NCBI GenBank assembly: GCA_947627045.1
Contig: CANQUM010000001.1
Span: 1 to 64,000 of the forward strand
Direction of reading: 5' to 3'
Length of the DNA: 64,000 nt
Source: an uncultured Clostridia bacterium
Lineage (GTDB): Bacteria > Bacillota > Clostridia > Oscillospirales > Ruminococcaceae
In this document: piece after piece, positions 34,448-42,663 of the stretch
Layout: every line of letters begins with the position of its first letter
How positions within the stretch are numbered: the stretch's first letter is position 1
Program-made: the position numbers and the translations under genes
Notes under the pieces: generated by a model
Told to the model about the DNA's origin: nothing
Databases searched by the model: none
What the model saw: the letters and a program-made list of their open reading frames with translations, nothing else

Positions 34448-34678
34448 ATGAGCAAAATGGTTAAAGAAATACCACTATCAGATATTAAAGAAATTCAGGC
34501 GAAATCTGAAATAATAGCAGGACTTTCGTCAATATTTGTTGAATTTCTTGACTACACAGATGAAGACAACAGATTTAAAGGTGCATTTGCCTGTCTTGCA
34601 GACGAGGCATACAGTCTAAAAAAGCTATGCAGTTCTCTGTGCGGAAGTATATTCGACTGCCATCAAAGCGAAATATAG
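34448..34678 (+). CDS. Small conserved protein, family A (copy 2)
   Basis: 76 residues, differing from the 15124-15354 protein at only two positions (Ile-Lys versus Ile-Thr near residue 13, and Lys-Lys versus Lys-Glu in SLKxLC). AAGGAAGTG precedes ATG 34448. The near identity extends through the gene and ~35 bases on each side, so the copies are recently related or kept alike by gene conversion. It is divergent from an XRE gene rather than an RHH gene, and its 3' end leads into hairpin chain S. Function unknown. Confidence 0.75.
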   Translation: MSKMVKEIPLSDIKEIQAKSEIIAGLSSIFVEFLDYTDEDNRFKGAFACLADEAYSLKKLCSSLCGSIFDCHQSEI

Positions 34679-35323
34679 ATGTAAGAGACTTGAGGCAAGA
34701 GCTTTCTAGGGAAAGCTCTCTCTTGCAGGGCTTTCCCTCTTAAAAAACAATCCACTGGATTGTTTTTTAATTCACCCTTTTCGGAGCGCACTCCGTAATA
34801 AAGGGGCTTTTCGCTGACTGCGGTCAGCGACAGGGCTCCGCCCTTGACCCGCCCAACGATGACGTTGGATCCAGTTCGTGTTTTAACTTTGTTAAATGTA
34901 AACACAAAGCATCTCACGTTTGTTTTTTTGCAAATAGTTCGAACTGCCGTTACTCAATATTGCACATTGTGAAAGCTTTTCCAAAGGCAGCAAAGCCTCC
35001 GAAGGCTCATCGGCTTGACCGAAAACTTTTAGTTTTCTTATTAATTACCAATTATCCATTATCCATTATTAACTATTCCGACCCGCCGTTACACAAAGTT
35101 AAACATTAATTTAATTTTCCAAAGGCGGCACTGCGTGCATGGGTCGCCCATGCCGGCTCGTCGGCTTGACCGAAAACTTCTAGTTTTCTTATTAATTGCC
35201 CATTATCCATTATCCATTATCCATTACCCATTATCCACTATTAATTATTCCAACCCGCCGTTGCACAAACTATAACATATATCAAACTTCCCAAAGGCGG
35301 CACTGCCCCCAGCGGTTCGCTGG
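34679..35323. repeat. Repeat mosaic: hairpin chain S copy 2, R elements and heptad arrays
   Basis: No gene. Hairpin chain S copy 2 (reverse orientation) spans about 34711-34868: stems at 34742-34768 (A6/T6, 12-bp arms), 34782-34795, 34811-34830 (8-bp arms), 34832-34844 and a different terminal hairpin CCAACGATGACGTTGG (34853-34868). Three minus-oriented R elements lie at 34943-35014, 35083-35165 and 35253-35322. Two copies of the short S hairpin (AAAACT/AGTTTT) at about 35023-35040 and 35173-35190 are each followed by heptad arrays (35041-35079 and 35195-35250). R and heptad units appear to have landed inside an S element. Confidence 0.8.
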
Positions 35324-36841
35324 TTAGTAGTTGTTTAGTTCGTATTCCGCCCATTTAGCGGCATCTATTTCCGCATTTTCGGTAGCGGTTTTGTTAGCCT
35401 CCTGAAGGATAAGGTAAGCTACAGTTGCAAGACTTCTTGCTTCTACAAAATCCCTGTCGATTTTAAAGCGGCCTGTACAGAGAATTTCTTTTATTTGATT
35501 AATTCTGTCAAAGCCCTCAAAGAGAGCGTCAATATCCGGCATAACAAAATAAGCGGTCTGCATAATTTTGCGGATTTCGGTTCTTATGCCTTTTGGAATG
35601 TGAGGGGCATTGTCGTAATGGGCGAAGTCGGCAGAAATTAAGGGAGTGTTTGAATTAAATTTGCACCGCTCGTTGATAACCGCCGCCGCACGCCGTGAGA
35701 AAACGAGTGCTTCAAGCAGTGAGTTTGAAGCCAGTCTGTTGTTTCCGTGAACTCCTGTGCAGGAGCACTCACCGCAGGCGAAGAGATTTTCAATTGTGGT
35801 TTCGGCATTTTTATTTACTTTAATTCCGCCCATAAGGTAGTGCTGGCAAGGGTACACAGGAATCAAATCCTTAGTCATATCGTAGCCAAGTTCAAGGAGC
35901 TTATCGTAAATCATAGGGAAGCGGTTTTTAATAAACTCCGAATTTTTGTGGGTAATGTCAATATAGAAAGTACTGCTTTGAGTACGGGTAGTTTCAAACA
36001 TAATAGCGTGTGAAACAACATCTCTCGGAGCAAGCTCAAGACGCTTATCATAGTTTTGCATAAACCTTTCGCCGCGAAAATTTTTAAGATAAGCACCCTC
36101 GCCCCTAACCGCTTCGGAAATTAGAAAGCATTCACGGTTATATCTGTCGTTAAAGGCAGTGGGGTGGAATTGAATATAGCTTATGTTTTTAATTTCAGCA
36201 CCCATATTGTAAGCGAAAGCTATACCGTCTCCAGTAGCGATAGCGGAGTTTGTTGTGCGTTCATAGACTCTGCCGATACCGCCTGTAGCGATAACGGCGT
36301 AACGTGAGTTAAAGGTGCTGTGCTTATCGTCTTTCAAAATATCGAATGAAAAGCCCGTCAGGGTCTTTTTAATATCACAGATAAGAGCGTTTTCTAAAAT
36401 TGTAACATTTTTGAGGGTTTTCACATATTCAAGGAGTTTAGTTTCAATTTCAGAGCCTGTAGTATCTTTGTGGTGAAAAATTCTATGCTTACCGTGGCCG
36501 CCTTCTAAAGTGCGGTGAAAGTCGCCGCTTTCAGTTTTATCAAATTCAACGCCCAGCTTTATAATTTTGTCAATGTTGACAGCAGCTTCTTCGCAGAGGA
36601 TAGAAGTAGTTTCAGGATCATTTTCAAAGCCGCCTGCAACGAATGTATCTTGAATGTGAAGTTTTGGCGAATCATTCGGGGAATTATAAACTCCGGCAAT
36701 TCCCCCTTGGGCAAGAGCAGTGTTGCACAGAGTAAGCTCCATTTTAGAAGTTATCAGAATGTTCAGACTATCCGATAAATTTATTGCCGAATACAGACCT
36801 GCAACTCCGCAGCCTGCAATAATTACGTCGTAATTTTTCAT
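35324..36841 (-). CDS. nadB: L-aspartate oxidase NadB
   Basis: 505 residues. The N-terminal FAD-binding motif is VIIAGCGVAGLYSAINL, with the flavoprotein active-site region EGGHGKHRIFHHKDTTG and C-terminal GECSCTGVHGNNRLASNSLLEALVF. It oxidises aspartate to iminoaspartate, which NadA condenses to quinolinate for NadC. I chose ATG 36841 because GGAG is 6 bases upstream; the open frame extends 23 codons further with no ribosome site. An R repeat directly abuts the stop codon. Confidence 0.95.
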   Translation of the reverse strand: MKNYDVIIAGCGVAGLYSAINLSDSLNILITSKMELTLCNTALAQGGIAGVYNSPNDSPKLHIQDTFVAGGFENDPETTSILCEEAAVNIDKIIKLGVEFDKTESGDFHRTLEGGHGKHRIFHHKDTTGSEIETKLLEYVKTLKNVTILENALICDIKKTLTGFSFDILKDDKHSTFNSRYAVIATGGIGRVYERTTNSAIATGDGIAFAYNMGAEIKNISYIQFHPTAFNDRYNRECFLISEAVRGEGAYLKNFRGERFMQNYDKRLELAPRDVVSHAIMFETTRTQSSTFYIDITHKNSEFIKNRFPMIYDKLLELGYDMTKDLIPVYPCQHYLMGGIKVNKNAETTIENLFACGECSCTGVHGNNRLASNSLLEALVFSRRAAAVINERCKFNSNTPLISADFAHYDNAPHIPKGIRTEIRKIMQTAYFVMPDIDALFEGFDRINQIKEILCTGRFKIDRDFVEARSLATVAYLILQEANKTATENAEIDAAKWAEYELNNY

Positions 36842-37150
36842 TATGATCTCCATTTCAAAGAAAATAGATATACTTATTTTATAATAACACATATTCATTG
36901 AAATTACCATAGTTTTTTATAAAATATTTATTTAGGAAATTACAATGTAAAAAAAGTTTTTATAAGACATTTGTGTTTCTTATTTTTTGCCTCTTGCTGG
37001 ATACAGTCTGCTGTTGTAAAAAGTGAATACGTATACAAGCTTTTAAAGGCGGTAATAAATGCAGAAACCGACTCTGCCGGCTAGCCGGTGTATAAATATA
37101 GCTAAATATTCCCATACTAAACAGAAGTAAAAGTATGGGAGGAAAATATT
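36842..37150. other. Intergenic region with a degenerate R repeat and a hairpin over the next ribosome site
   Basis: Divergent gap. A degenerate minus-type R element lies at about 37007-37086. Arms CCCATAC (37111-37117) and GTATGGG (37133-37139) form a 7-bp hairpin whose right arm includes the first three bases of the GGGAGG ribosome site (37137-37142) of the next gene. I see no confident promoter. Confidence 0.55.
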
Positions 37151-39466
37151 ATGCAGACAGTCATTTTTTGCAATTCTTCAAGTGATATGCTTGAGCCTGT
37201 TACATTGGAAACTCCGCTTGAACTTATTTATGTTTGCGGAAAAAGAATAATTGACTATATATTGGACAGTCTTTCAGAGAACGACATAAAACGCTGTACT
37301 ATAGTTACTGACAGCGCCGATACAAAGGAGTATATCGACCGACTAATAACCTGTGAAGTAAATACAGACGTATTTTTGTGCAATAAAGAAACTTCGACAA
37401 AGGATATTCTCAATACCCTTTGGAACGGGGAAGATGATATTATGGCAATTCAGGCAGACGGAGTAATGAAGCTTGATCTGAAAGAAATGATAAAACTGCA
37501 CAATAGCAGAGAAGGTCTTGCCTGCGTTTATGCAATTAAAGCCGGCAGCAGTGAGTCAGAAGGTGAAATTGCGGTGGAATTTGACAGGCAGAACCGTCTT
37601 GAGCGGTTTTATAGTATATCAGCCAGTGATTTTCCTTCGACAGTCTTTAAAACCGCATCGGTGTATATTATATCAAAGGAAATGTTGACTTCCTTGCTTG
37701 ATGATGATTCAAAAAATGACAGGAAAGGCTTTTTTTCCTGGATAAATATTAAAAAGCAGCAGAATATATACGTCTATACCGACGAAAACTGCGAGGCAGG
37801 TACGGCTGGACCTTTTTATGAGAGAATAGGAACAGTTGAAGGACTTCTGAAAGCTGCTGAAAAAACTGTAACAAGCGGTAATTTTGATCTGGGAGTTATG
37901 ATAGAGGACGGAGTTTATTCCAATACGCCGTATATGTTCAGAGGGATAACCTTTATTCCGCCAGTTTATATTGGGAAAAATGTGAATATTGGTATGGGGT
38001 GCGTTATAGGAAAGGGTACTGTTATTGAGGATAATGCCGCAATAGGTGATAGTGTTGATATAATGGGAGCTTATATAGGGGAGTACTCTAAGATAGGAAA
38101 CAGAGTTAAAGCGGATAATGCTGTGATTTGCAAAAATTCCCGAATAGATAACGGCGCAGAGCTTGAAAGGCTTTCGGTTGCTGGTGAAGGCTCAACAGTC
38201 GGAGAAAATGCGGTGATATGCGAGGGAGTAAAGCTGTGGAACGGCAAAATGCTTTCTAAAAACACCCGCCTTAAAACTAATCTGCGGTTCGGTTCAAAGC
38301 CCGAATTCACTTTTAATGAGGAGGGAAGCGATAAGCTGATATCTCCTGTTCAGGCGGTATCAATTGGCTGTGCTTTAGGTTCTGTTCTTGATACGGGGAG
38401 CAGTGTGCTGGTCTGCTGTGAGAGCGAGGATTGCTCTGCTTATGCAAAGTCGATTGCTTCCGGGATTATGTCAACGGGAGTGTCTGTATGGGATTTAGGT
38501 GTTTCACATGAAAGAGCCGCTGATTTTGCTTCTAAAATGCTGAAGGCTGAGGTTTATGCAGTTGTGCATGCAAATCCGTCCCCAAAGCTTATGCTGAGAT
38601 GTCCAGGCGGACTGAGAATTAAGCGTGATACGGAAAATGCAATAGAACAGCGTCTTAAAACGAGAGCTTATCGTCTTGAGGATATATCCGACTTCGGTAA
38701 GTATGTATTCTGCGGAGGTTTGAACGAGATGTATCTGTCAAAGCTTATGTCAAGGTTTCCTTGCAAGCTTAATGGAATAAATGTAACCGTTAAATGCTCG
38801 AATGAAAAAACAGCTCAGGAGATTGATAAACTAATTGCGCCAATCAACGATATAGACGGCGAAGAAATTATTTTTCACTTCCTTGAAAACGCAAGCAAGG
38901 TTACAGCCTATTCGGAAAAAACAGGTTACATCATATATGAAAAGCTCCTATTGCTTTGCGTAAAGGCTCATTTAGAAAAAAACGAGGAGGCAGCAATTCC
39001 TTTTACTTTTCCAAGCGTGTTTGACGACCTTGCAAGGGAAAATTCTAAAAAGATATACAGGTATTTCACATCAAGCTGTTCACACGCTGATGATGATGCA
39101 CGCCGTCTTGCATCAAGAGACAGCAACAGCTATGTTCACGACGGATTGTATCTTATAGCAGATATTCTAACTTATCTGACTGAAAACAGTATTAGTCTGT
39201 CAGAAGCAGTATCAGAGCTCCCTGATTTTTACACAAGTGAAAGATTTTTGACATTTAGCGACGACAAAAAAGCATATAGCTTTATGAGGGAACTCAAGTC
39301 AAAATATAAGCGTTCAGATGATGGAATAGTTATAAATCAGAATAATGCAAGAGCGGTAATTAAGCCAATGAGGAAAGGAAAAGGTCTTATGCTCTATGCA
39401 GATGCAGAAAGAGCGGAAATTGCGTCAGCGCTTTGCGACAGTATAGAAAAAAGGCTCAGGAGTTAG
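37151..39466 (+). CDS. Degenerate nucleotidyltransferase / beta-helix / phosphomannomutase-like fusion
   Basis: 771 residues in three parts. Residues 1-~240 resemble a sugar-nucleotidyltransferase, but the expected GGxGxR loop reads FCNSSSDMLEP. Residues ~250-385 are a left-handed beta-helix of hexapeptides (IGKNVNIGMGCVIGKGTVIED). Residues ~390-771 resemble alpha-phosphohexomutases, but the phosphoserine motif (TASHNP in the family) reads VVHANPSP, without the Ser. The architecture matches GDP-mannose pyrophosphorylase/phosphomannomutase fusions, yet both active sites look broken. A regulatory or scaffold role is possible. A hairpin overlaps its ribosome site. Confidence 0.75.
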   Translation: MQTVIFCNSSSDMLEPVTLETPLELIYVCGKRIIDYILDSLSENDIKRCTIVTDSADTKEYIDRLITCEVNTDVFLCNKETSTKDILNTLWNGEDDIMAIQADGVMKLDLKEMIKLHNSREGLACVYAIKAGSSESEGEIAVEFDRQNRLERFYSISASDFPSTVFKTASVYIISKEMLTSLLDDDSKNDRKGFFSWINIKKQQNIYVYTDENCEAGTAGPFYERIGTVEGLLKAAEKTVTSGNFDLGVMIEDGVYSNTPYMFRGITFIPPVYIGKNVNIGMGCVIGKGTVIEDNAAIGDSVDIMGAYIGEYSKIGNRVKADNAVICKNSRIDNGAELERLSVAGEGSTVGENAVICEGVKLWNGKMLSKNTRLKTNLRFGSKPEFTFNEEGSDKLISPVQAVSIGCALGSVLDTGSSVLVCCESEDCSAYAKSIASGIMSTGVSVWDLGVSHERAADFASKMLKAEVYAVVHANPSPKLMLRCPGGLRIKRDTENAIEQRLKTRAYRLEDISDFGKYVFCGGLNEMYLSKLMSRFPCKLNGINVTVKCSNEKTAQEIDKLIAPINDIDGEEIIFHFLENASKVTAYSEKTGYIIYEKLLLLCVKAHLEKNEEAAIPFTFPSVFDDLARENSKKIYRYFTSSCSHADDDARRLASRDSNSYVHDGLYLIADILTYLTENSISLSEAVSELPDFYTSERFLTFSDDKKAYSFMRELKSKYKRSDDGIVINQNNARAVIKPMRKGKGLMLYADAERAEIASALCDSIEKRLRS

Positions 39467-39539
39467 GAGCTGGAAGCTGTAATAATTTTAATATCATACT
39501 TTTAACCTTTAACGATAGAGACTTTAGCAGTTTGCCCGC

Positions 39540-39568
39540 TTGACATATGTTGCTTTTTGGGTTATAAT
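39540..39568 (+). promoter_or_regulatory. Promoter of the RNase J gene
   Basis: Consensus TTGACA (39540-39545) and TATAAT (39563-39568) with a 17-base spacer; start expected near 39575. Confidence 0.88.
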
Positions 39569-39675
39569 AAATCAATAATTTGGTGTTCGGAAGCTAATGC
39601 CTATATGGCAGTAAACAAAATGACAGGACGTTTAGTATGGGTCATAAGAATTCATACACGTTAAAGTTTTGTTTT

Positions 39676-39722
39676 ATCTGAGAAGTCAAAGGTTAAGATC
39701 ATCATATTTCTCAGATTGTTTT
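39676..39722 (+). terminator. Possible attenuator in the RNase J leader
   Basis: ATCTGAGAA (39676-39684) pairs with TTCTCAGAT (39708-39716) around a 23-base loop, followed by TGTTTTA. The T run is interrupted, so termination would be partial. Confidence 0.4.
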
Positions 39723-39889
39723 AATATTCGTGAATTTTAATGGGTTTGAGAGTAATTTTCATAACTCGGAGTTTTTATTGCTAAAAACTATTAATTTTTC
39801 AAGTATTGACAACACTTTACAAAAAAATCAGAACGAAAGTGTACAAAAGCTGCGGATTTTTAAATTAAATTTACAAAAAAGGAGGTTGC

Positions 39890-39910
39890 TCCGAAAGGAG
39901 CATGACACTG
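39890..39910 (+). promoter_or_regulatory. SD-hairpin-start element of the RNase J gene
   Basis: AAGGAGG is followed by a 6-bp hairpin closed by a GAAA tetraloop (TGCTCC, GAAA, GGAGCA; 39887-39902), then 8 bases to ATG 39911. The ATG at 39902 is the last base of the stem, so 39911 is the more likely start. CTCC in the left arm could also pair with GGAG of the SD, giving two exclusive folds. Confidence 0.7.
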
Positions 39911-42007
39911 ATGAGAAAACAGAATAACAGACCGGATAGCTTAAATGGAAACAGTATGCAGAGAAGTTCGGTGCAAAGGGGGGCAAAGCCGTCCTCAGTG
40001 AGCGGAAAGACAGAAGATGGCTTAACAAACCTTTTAACTATTGATGTTTCTGAAATGAATTTATCGTCTAAAAATGAATCTAAAAAATCAAGCATAAACA
40101 GAACGGAAGCGAAAGGTTCATCGGCTAAAAAACCTAGTACACAAAAAAGCAATTCAGTTTCACGCGGGCCGAGAGCGGTAAGAGCTCAAAAAATCAAAGG
40201 GGTAACAAAGCCGAAATCAGCGAAGTCTGAGACAAAGACGCCGGTTCGGCAAAAGAGCAAGACTCAGATTTCAGATAAGACCATAAAGGCAGAGACATTA
40301 TCCCCTAATCCAAAGACACAGAAAAGTTCGGTTAAGAGAGATACTGCACGTAAAACAAAGGTAAAAATAATACCTCTCGGGGGGCTTAACGAAATAGGCA
40401 AAAACCTGACGGTTATTGAGTGTTCAAACGATATTATAGTTCTTGATTCGGGAATAGCTTTTCCTGACAGTGAAATGTTGGGTATTGACCTTGTTATACC
40501 TGACTATACCTACCTTGAAAAAAATGCAGAAAAAATCAGGGGGATCGTTATTACTCACGGTCATGAAGACCATATAGGCGGACTTCCGTATATGCTGAGA
40601 AAGGTCAATGCTCCTGTATATGCAACAAGGCTGACGATCGGTCTTATTGAGGGAAAGCTTAAAGAGCATGGAATCACGGGAACAAAGCTGGTCAACATAA
40701 CTCCGGGTCAGACTGTAAGGCTTGGCTGTATGGCAGTAGAATTTATCAGAGTAAACCATTCTATTCCTGACGCTGTGGGAATGGCTTTTTATACACCTGC
40801 CGGCATTATAGTTCATACAGGAGATTTTAAGGTCGATTTTACGCCTATAGACGACGGTGTTATAGATTTAGCACGATTTGCTGAATTGGGTAACAGAGGC
40901 GTATTGGCGCTTATGGCAGATTCTACAAACTCAGAGCGGCCGGGTTACACAATGAGCGAAAGACTTGTAGGTCAGAGCTTTGAAAAGCTGTTTGCTGCTG
41001 CCGATACAAGGAGAATTATCATTGCTACATTTGCGTCAAACATTCACAGGGTCCAGCAGATAATTGACATTGCCGAGAGACAGAACAGAAAGGTCGCTGT
41101 TTCGGGAAGAAGTATGGTAAATGTTATAGGCAAGAGCGTTGAATTGGGTTATCTGAAATGTCCGAACGGAATTTTGATAGATATTGACGAGATTAAAAAT
41201 TACAATCCCGAGGAGCTTGTTATCATTACAACAGGAAGTCAGGGTGAGCCTATGTCTGCCCTTACTAGAATGTCGAGAAATGAACATAGACAGGTCAATA
41301 TTACCCCTAAGGATTTTATTATTATATCGGCAACGCCGATACCGGGAAATGAAAAGCTGGTAACTAATGTTGTAAACGAGCTTATGAAGTCAGGTGCTGA
41401 GGTAGTATACGAGAAGATGTACGATGTTCACGTTTCAGGCCACGCTTGTCAGGAGGAGCAGAAGCTGATTTTGTCGCTTACAAAGCCTAAGTTTTTCATA
41501 CCTGTTCACGGCGAATATAAGCACCTTGCAAAGCATGCTGAAACTGCACAGAAAATCGGTCTTGACGAAAATAACATTATTATAGCCAGTATAGGAGACG
41601 TTATAGAAACAGACGGCGTTGATATGCGTGTCAACGGTGTTGTTCAGTCAGGAAAGGTTTTGGTAGACGGTCTTGGTGTAGGAGACGTGGGCTCTATAGT
41701 TCTAAGAGACAGAAAGCATCTTGCTCAGGATGGACTTCTTATTGCCATTGCAACGGTCAATACCAGAAGCAGAGATATTATTTCCGGTCCTGATATAGTT
41801 TCAAGAGGTTTTGTTTATGTTCGTGAAAGCGAGGAGCTTATTGACGACGCAAGAAGATTGCTATTGTCTACTATCAAACGATGCTTTGACGATGATATTG
41901 TAGAGTGGAGTGCTATAAAAACCAGAATGAAGGACGTTTTGGCAAACTTCATTTATCAGAAAACAAAACGCAGTCCGATGATTCTTCCCATTATTATGGA
42001 GGCGTAA
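39911..42007 (+). CDS. rnj: Ribonuclease J with a long basic N-terminal extension
   Basis: About 698 residues; typical RNase J is ~550-560. The first ~150 residues are Lys/Ser/Thr-rich and probably disordered (KSSINRTEAKGSSAKKPSTQ). The enzyme begins at KVKIIPLGGLNEIGKN. The metallo-beta-lactamase motif is HGHEDHIGG (near residue 215), with DSTNSERPG, beta-CASP features and the C-terminal RDIISGPDIVSRGFVY. RNase J is a 5'-3' exonuclease and endonuclease in mRNA decay and rRNA maturation. The extension might bind RNA or degradosome partners. An R repeat begins at its stop codon. Confidence 0.93.
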   Translation: MRKQNNRPDSLNGNSMQRSSVQRGAKPSSVSGKTEDGLTNLLTIDVSEMNLSSKNESKKSSINRTEAKGSSAKKPSTQKSNSVSRGPRAVRAQKIKGVTKPKSAKSETKTPVRQKSKTQISDKTIKAETLSPNPKTQKSSVKRDTARKTKVKIIPLGGLNEIGKNLTVIECSNDIIVLDSGIAFPDSEMLGIDLVIPDYTYLEKNAEKIRGIVITHGHEDHIGGLPYMLRKVNAPVYATRLTIGLIEGKLKEHGITGTKLVNITPGQTVRLGCMAVEFIRVNHSIPDAVGMAFYTPAGIIVHTGDFKVDFTPIDDGVIDLARFAELGNRGVLALMADSTNSERPGYTMSERLVGQSFEKLFAAADTRRIIIATFASNIHRVQQIIDIAERQNRKVAVSGRSMVNVIGKSVELGYLKCPNGILIDIDEIKNYNPEELVIITTGSQGEPMSALTRMSRNEHRQVNITPKDFIIISATPIPGNEKLVTNVVNELMKSGAEVVYEKMYDVHVSGHACQEEQKLILSLTKPKFFIPVHGEYKHLAKHAETAQKIGLDENNIIIASIGDVIETDGVDMRVNGVVQSGKVLVDGLGVGDVGSIVLRDRKHLAQDGLLIAIATVNTRSRDIISGPDIVSRGFVYVRESEELIDDARRLLLSTIKRCFDDDIVEWSAIKTRMKDVLANFIYQKTKRSPMILPIIMEA

Positions 42008-42010
42008 CCG

Positions 42011-42510
42011 CCGAGCCGGCAGGGTTGAGCCCTGCACGCAGTGCCGCCTTTGAATAGACTGATAAATGTTATAGTATGTGCAACGGCGGGCTAAACATAG
42101 TACTAAAGGTTTAGATTAAGCCGTCGAGCCGGCAGGGCTGAGCCCTGCACGCAGTGCCGCCTTTGAATAGACTGATAAATGTTATAGTATGTGCAACAGC
42201 GGGCTGAACATAATATTAAAAGTTTTATATCAAGCTGCCGAGCCGGCAGGGCTGAGCCTTGCACGCAGTGCCGCCTTTGAATAAACTGATAAATGTTATA
42301 GTATGTGCAACGGCGGTCTAAACATAGTAATAAAGGTTTTAGATCAAGCCGTCGAGCCGGCAAGGCTGAGCCCTGCACGCAGTGCGTCTTTGAATAGACT
42401 GATAAATGTTATAGTTTGCACAATGGCGGGCTGAACATAGTACTAAAATTTTTAGAGCAAGCCGCTGAGCCGGCAGGGCTGAGCCCTGCACGCTGTCTGC
42501 TTTTGAATGT
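42011..42510 (+). repeat. Tandem array of R elements, period 113-114 bases
   Basis: Five units beginning with GAGCCGGCA at 42013, 42126, 42240, 42354 and 42467. Each full unit has the GC-rich hairpin, CCGCCTTTG, an AT-rich middle with GATAAATGTTATAGT, CAACGGCGG and a ~35-base spacer. The fifth unit is degraded. The array begins at the RNase J stop codon. An open frame on the minus strand (42103-42378) only reflects the repeat period. About 150 bases without recognised signals follow before gdpP. Confidence 0.92.
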
Positions 42511-42631
42511 AGCAGTCAGCACACGGAAGAATTTATTATTTACAATTGATATTAAAAATGGATAATTGACAACTAGTATAAAATGCTATAAAATAGTATC
42601 AGTTAAAAGACTATATTAAATCTATGTTAAG

Positions 42632-42663
42632 GAGGAATGTTCCCTTCGGGAGCATAGCCGATC
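42632..42663 (+). promoter_or_regulatory. SD-hairpin-start element of gdpP
   Basis: AAGGAGG, then a stem ATGTTCCC / GGGAGCAT with a small loop (TTC, or CUUCGG read as a tetraloop), then 8 bases to ATG 42664. Confidence 0.65.

Larger units (their letters stand above)
39467..39910 (+). other. Long leader of the RNase J gene
   Basis: No gene of normal size. A consensus promoter (39540-39568) starts a ~335-nt leader. Within it are a hairpin with 9-bp arms (39676-39684 and 39708-39716) followed by TGTTTTA, a possible 19-codon ORF (39606-39665, weak ribosome site), and the SD-hairpin element just before the start. I do not recognise a known riboswitch. Confidence 0.55.

Noticed and set aside
39575-39722. 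tmRNA, 6S RNA or signal recognition particle RNA in the rnj leader
   Set aside because: The diagnostic sequences (tmRNA 5' GGGG...TTCGACAGG, SRP GGAAG/AGCAGCC loop) are absent.
42103-42378. 91-codon minus-strand frame with internal repeats
   Set aside because: It only reflects the 113-114-base tandem array; one unit length is divisible by 3, so the frame stays open by chance.
42013-42510. CRISPR array
   Set aside because: The repeat unit is ~113 bases with no unique spacers of constant length, and no cas genes are nearby.
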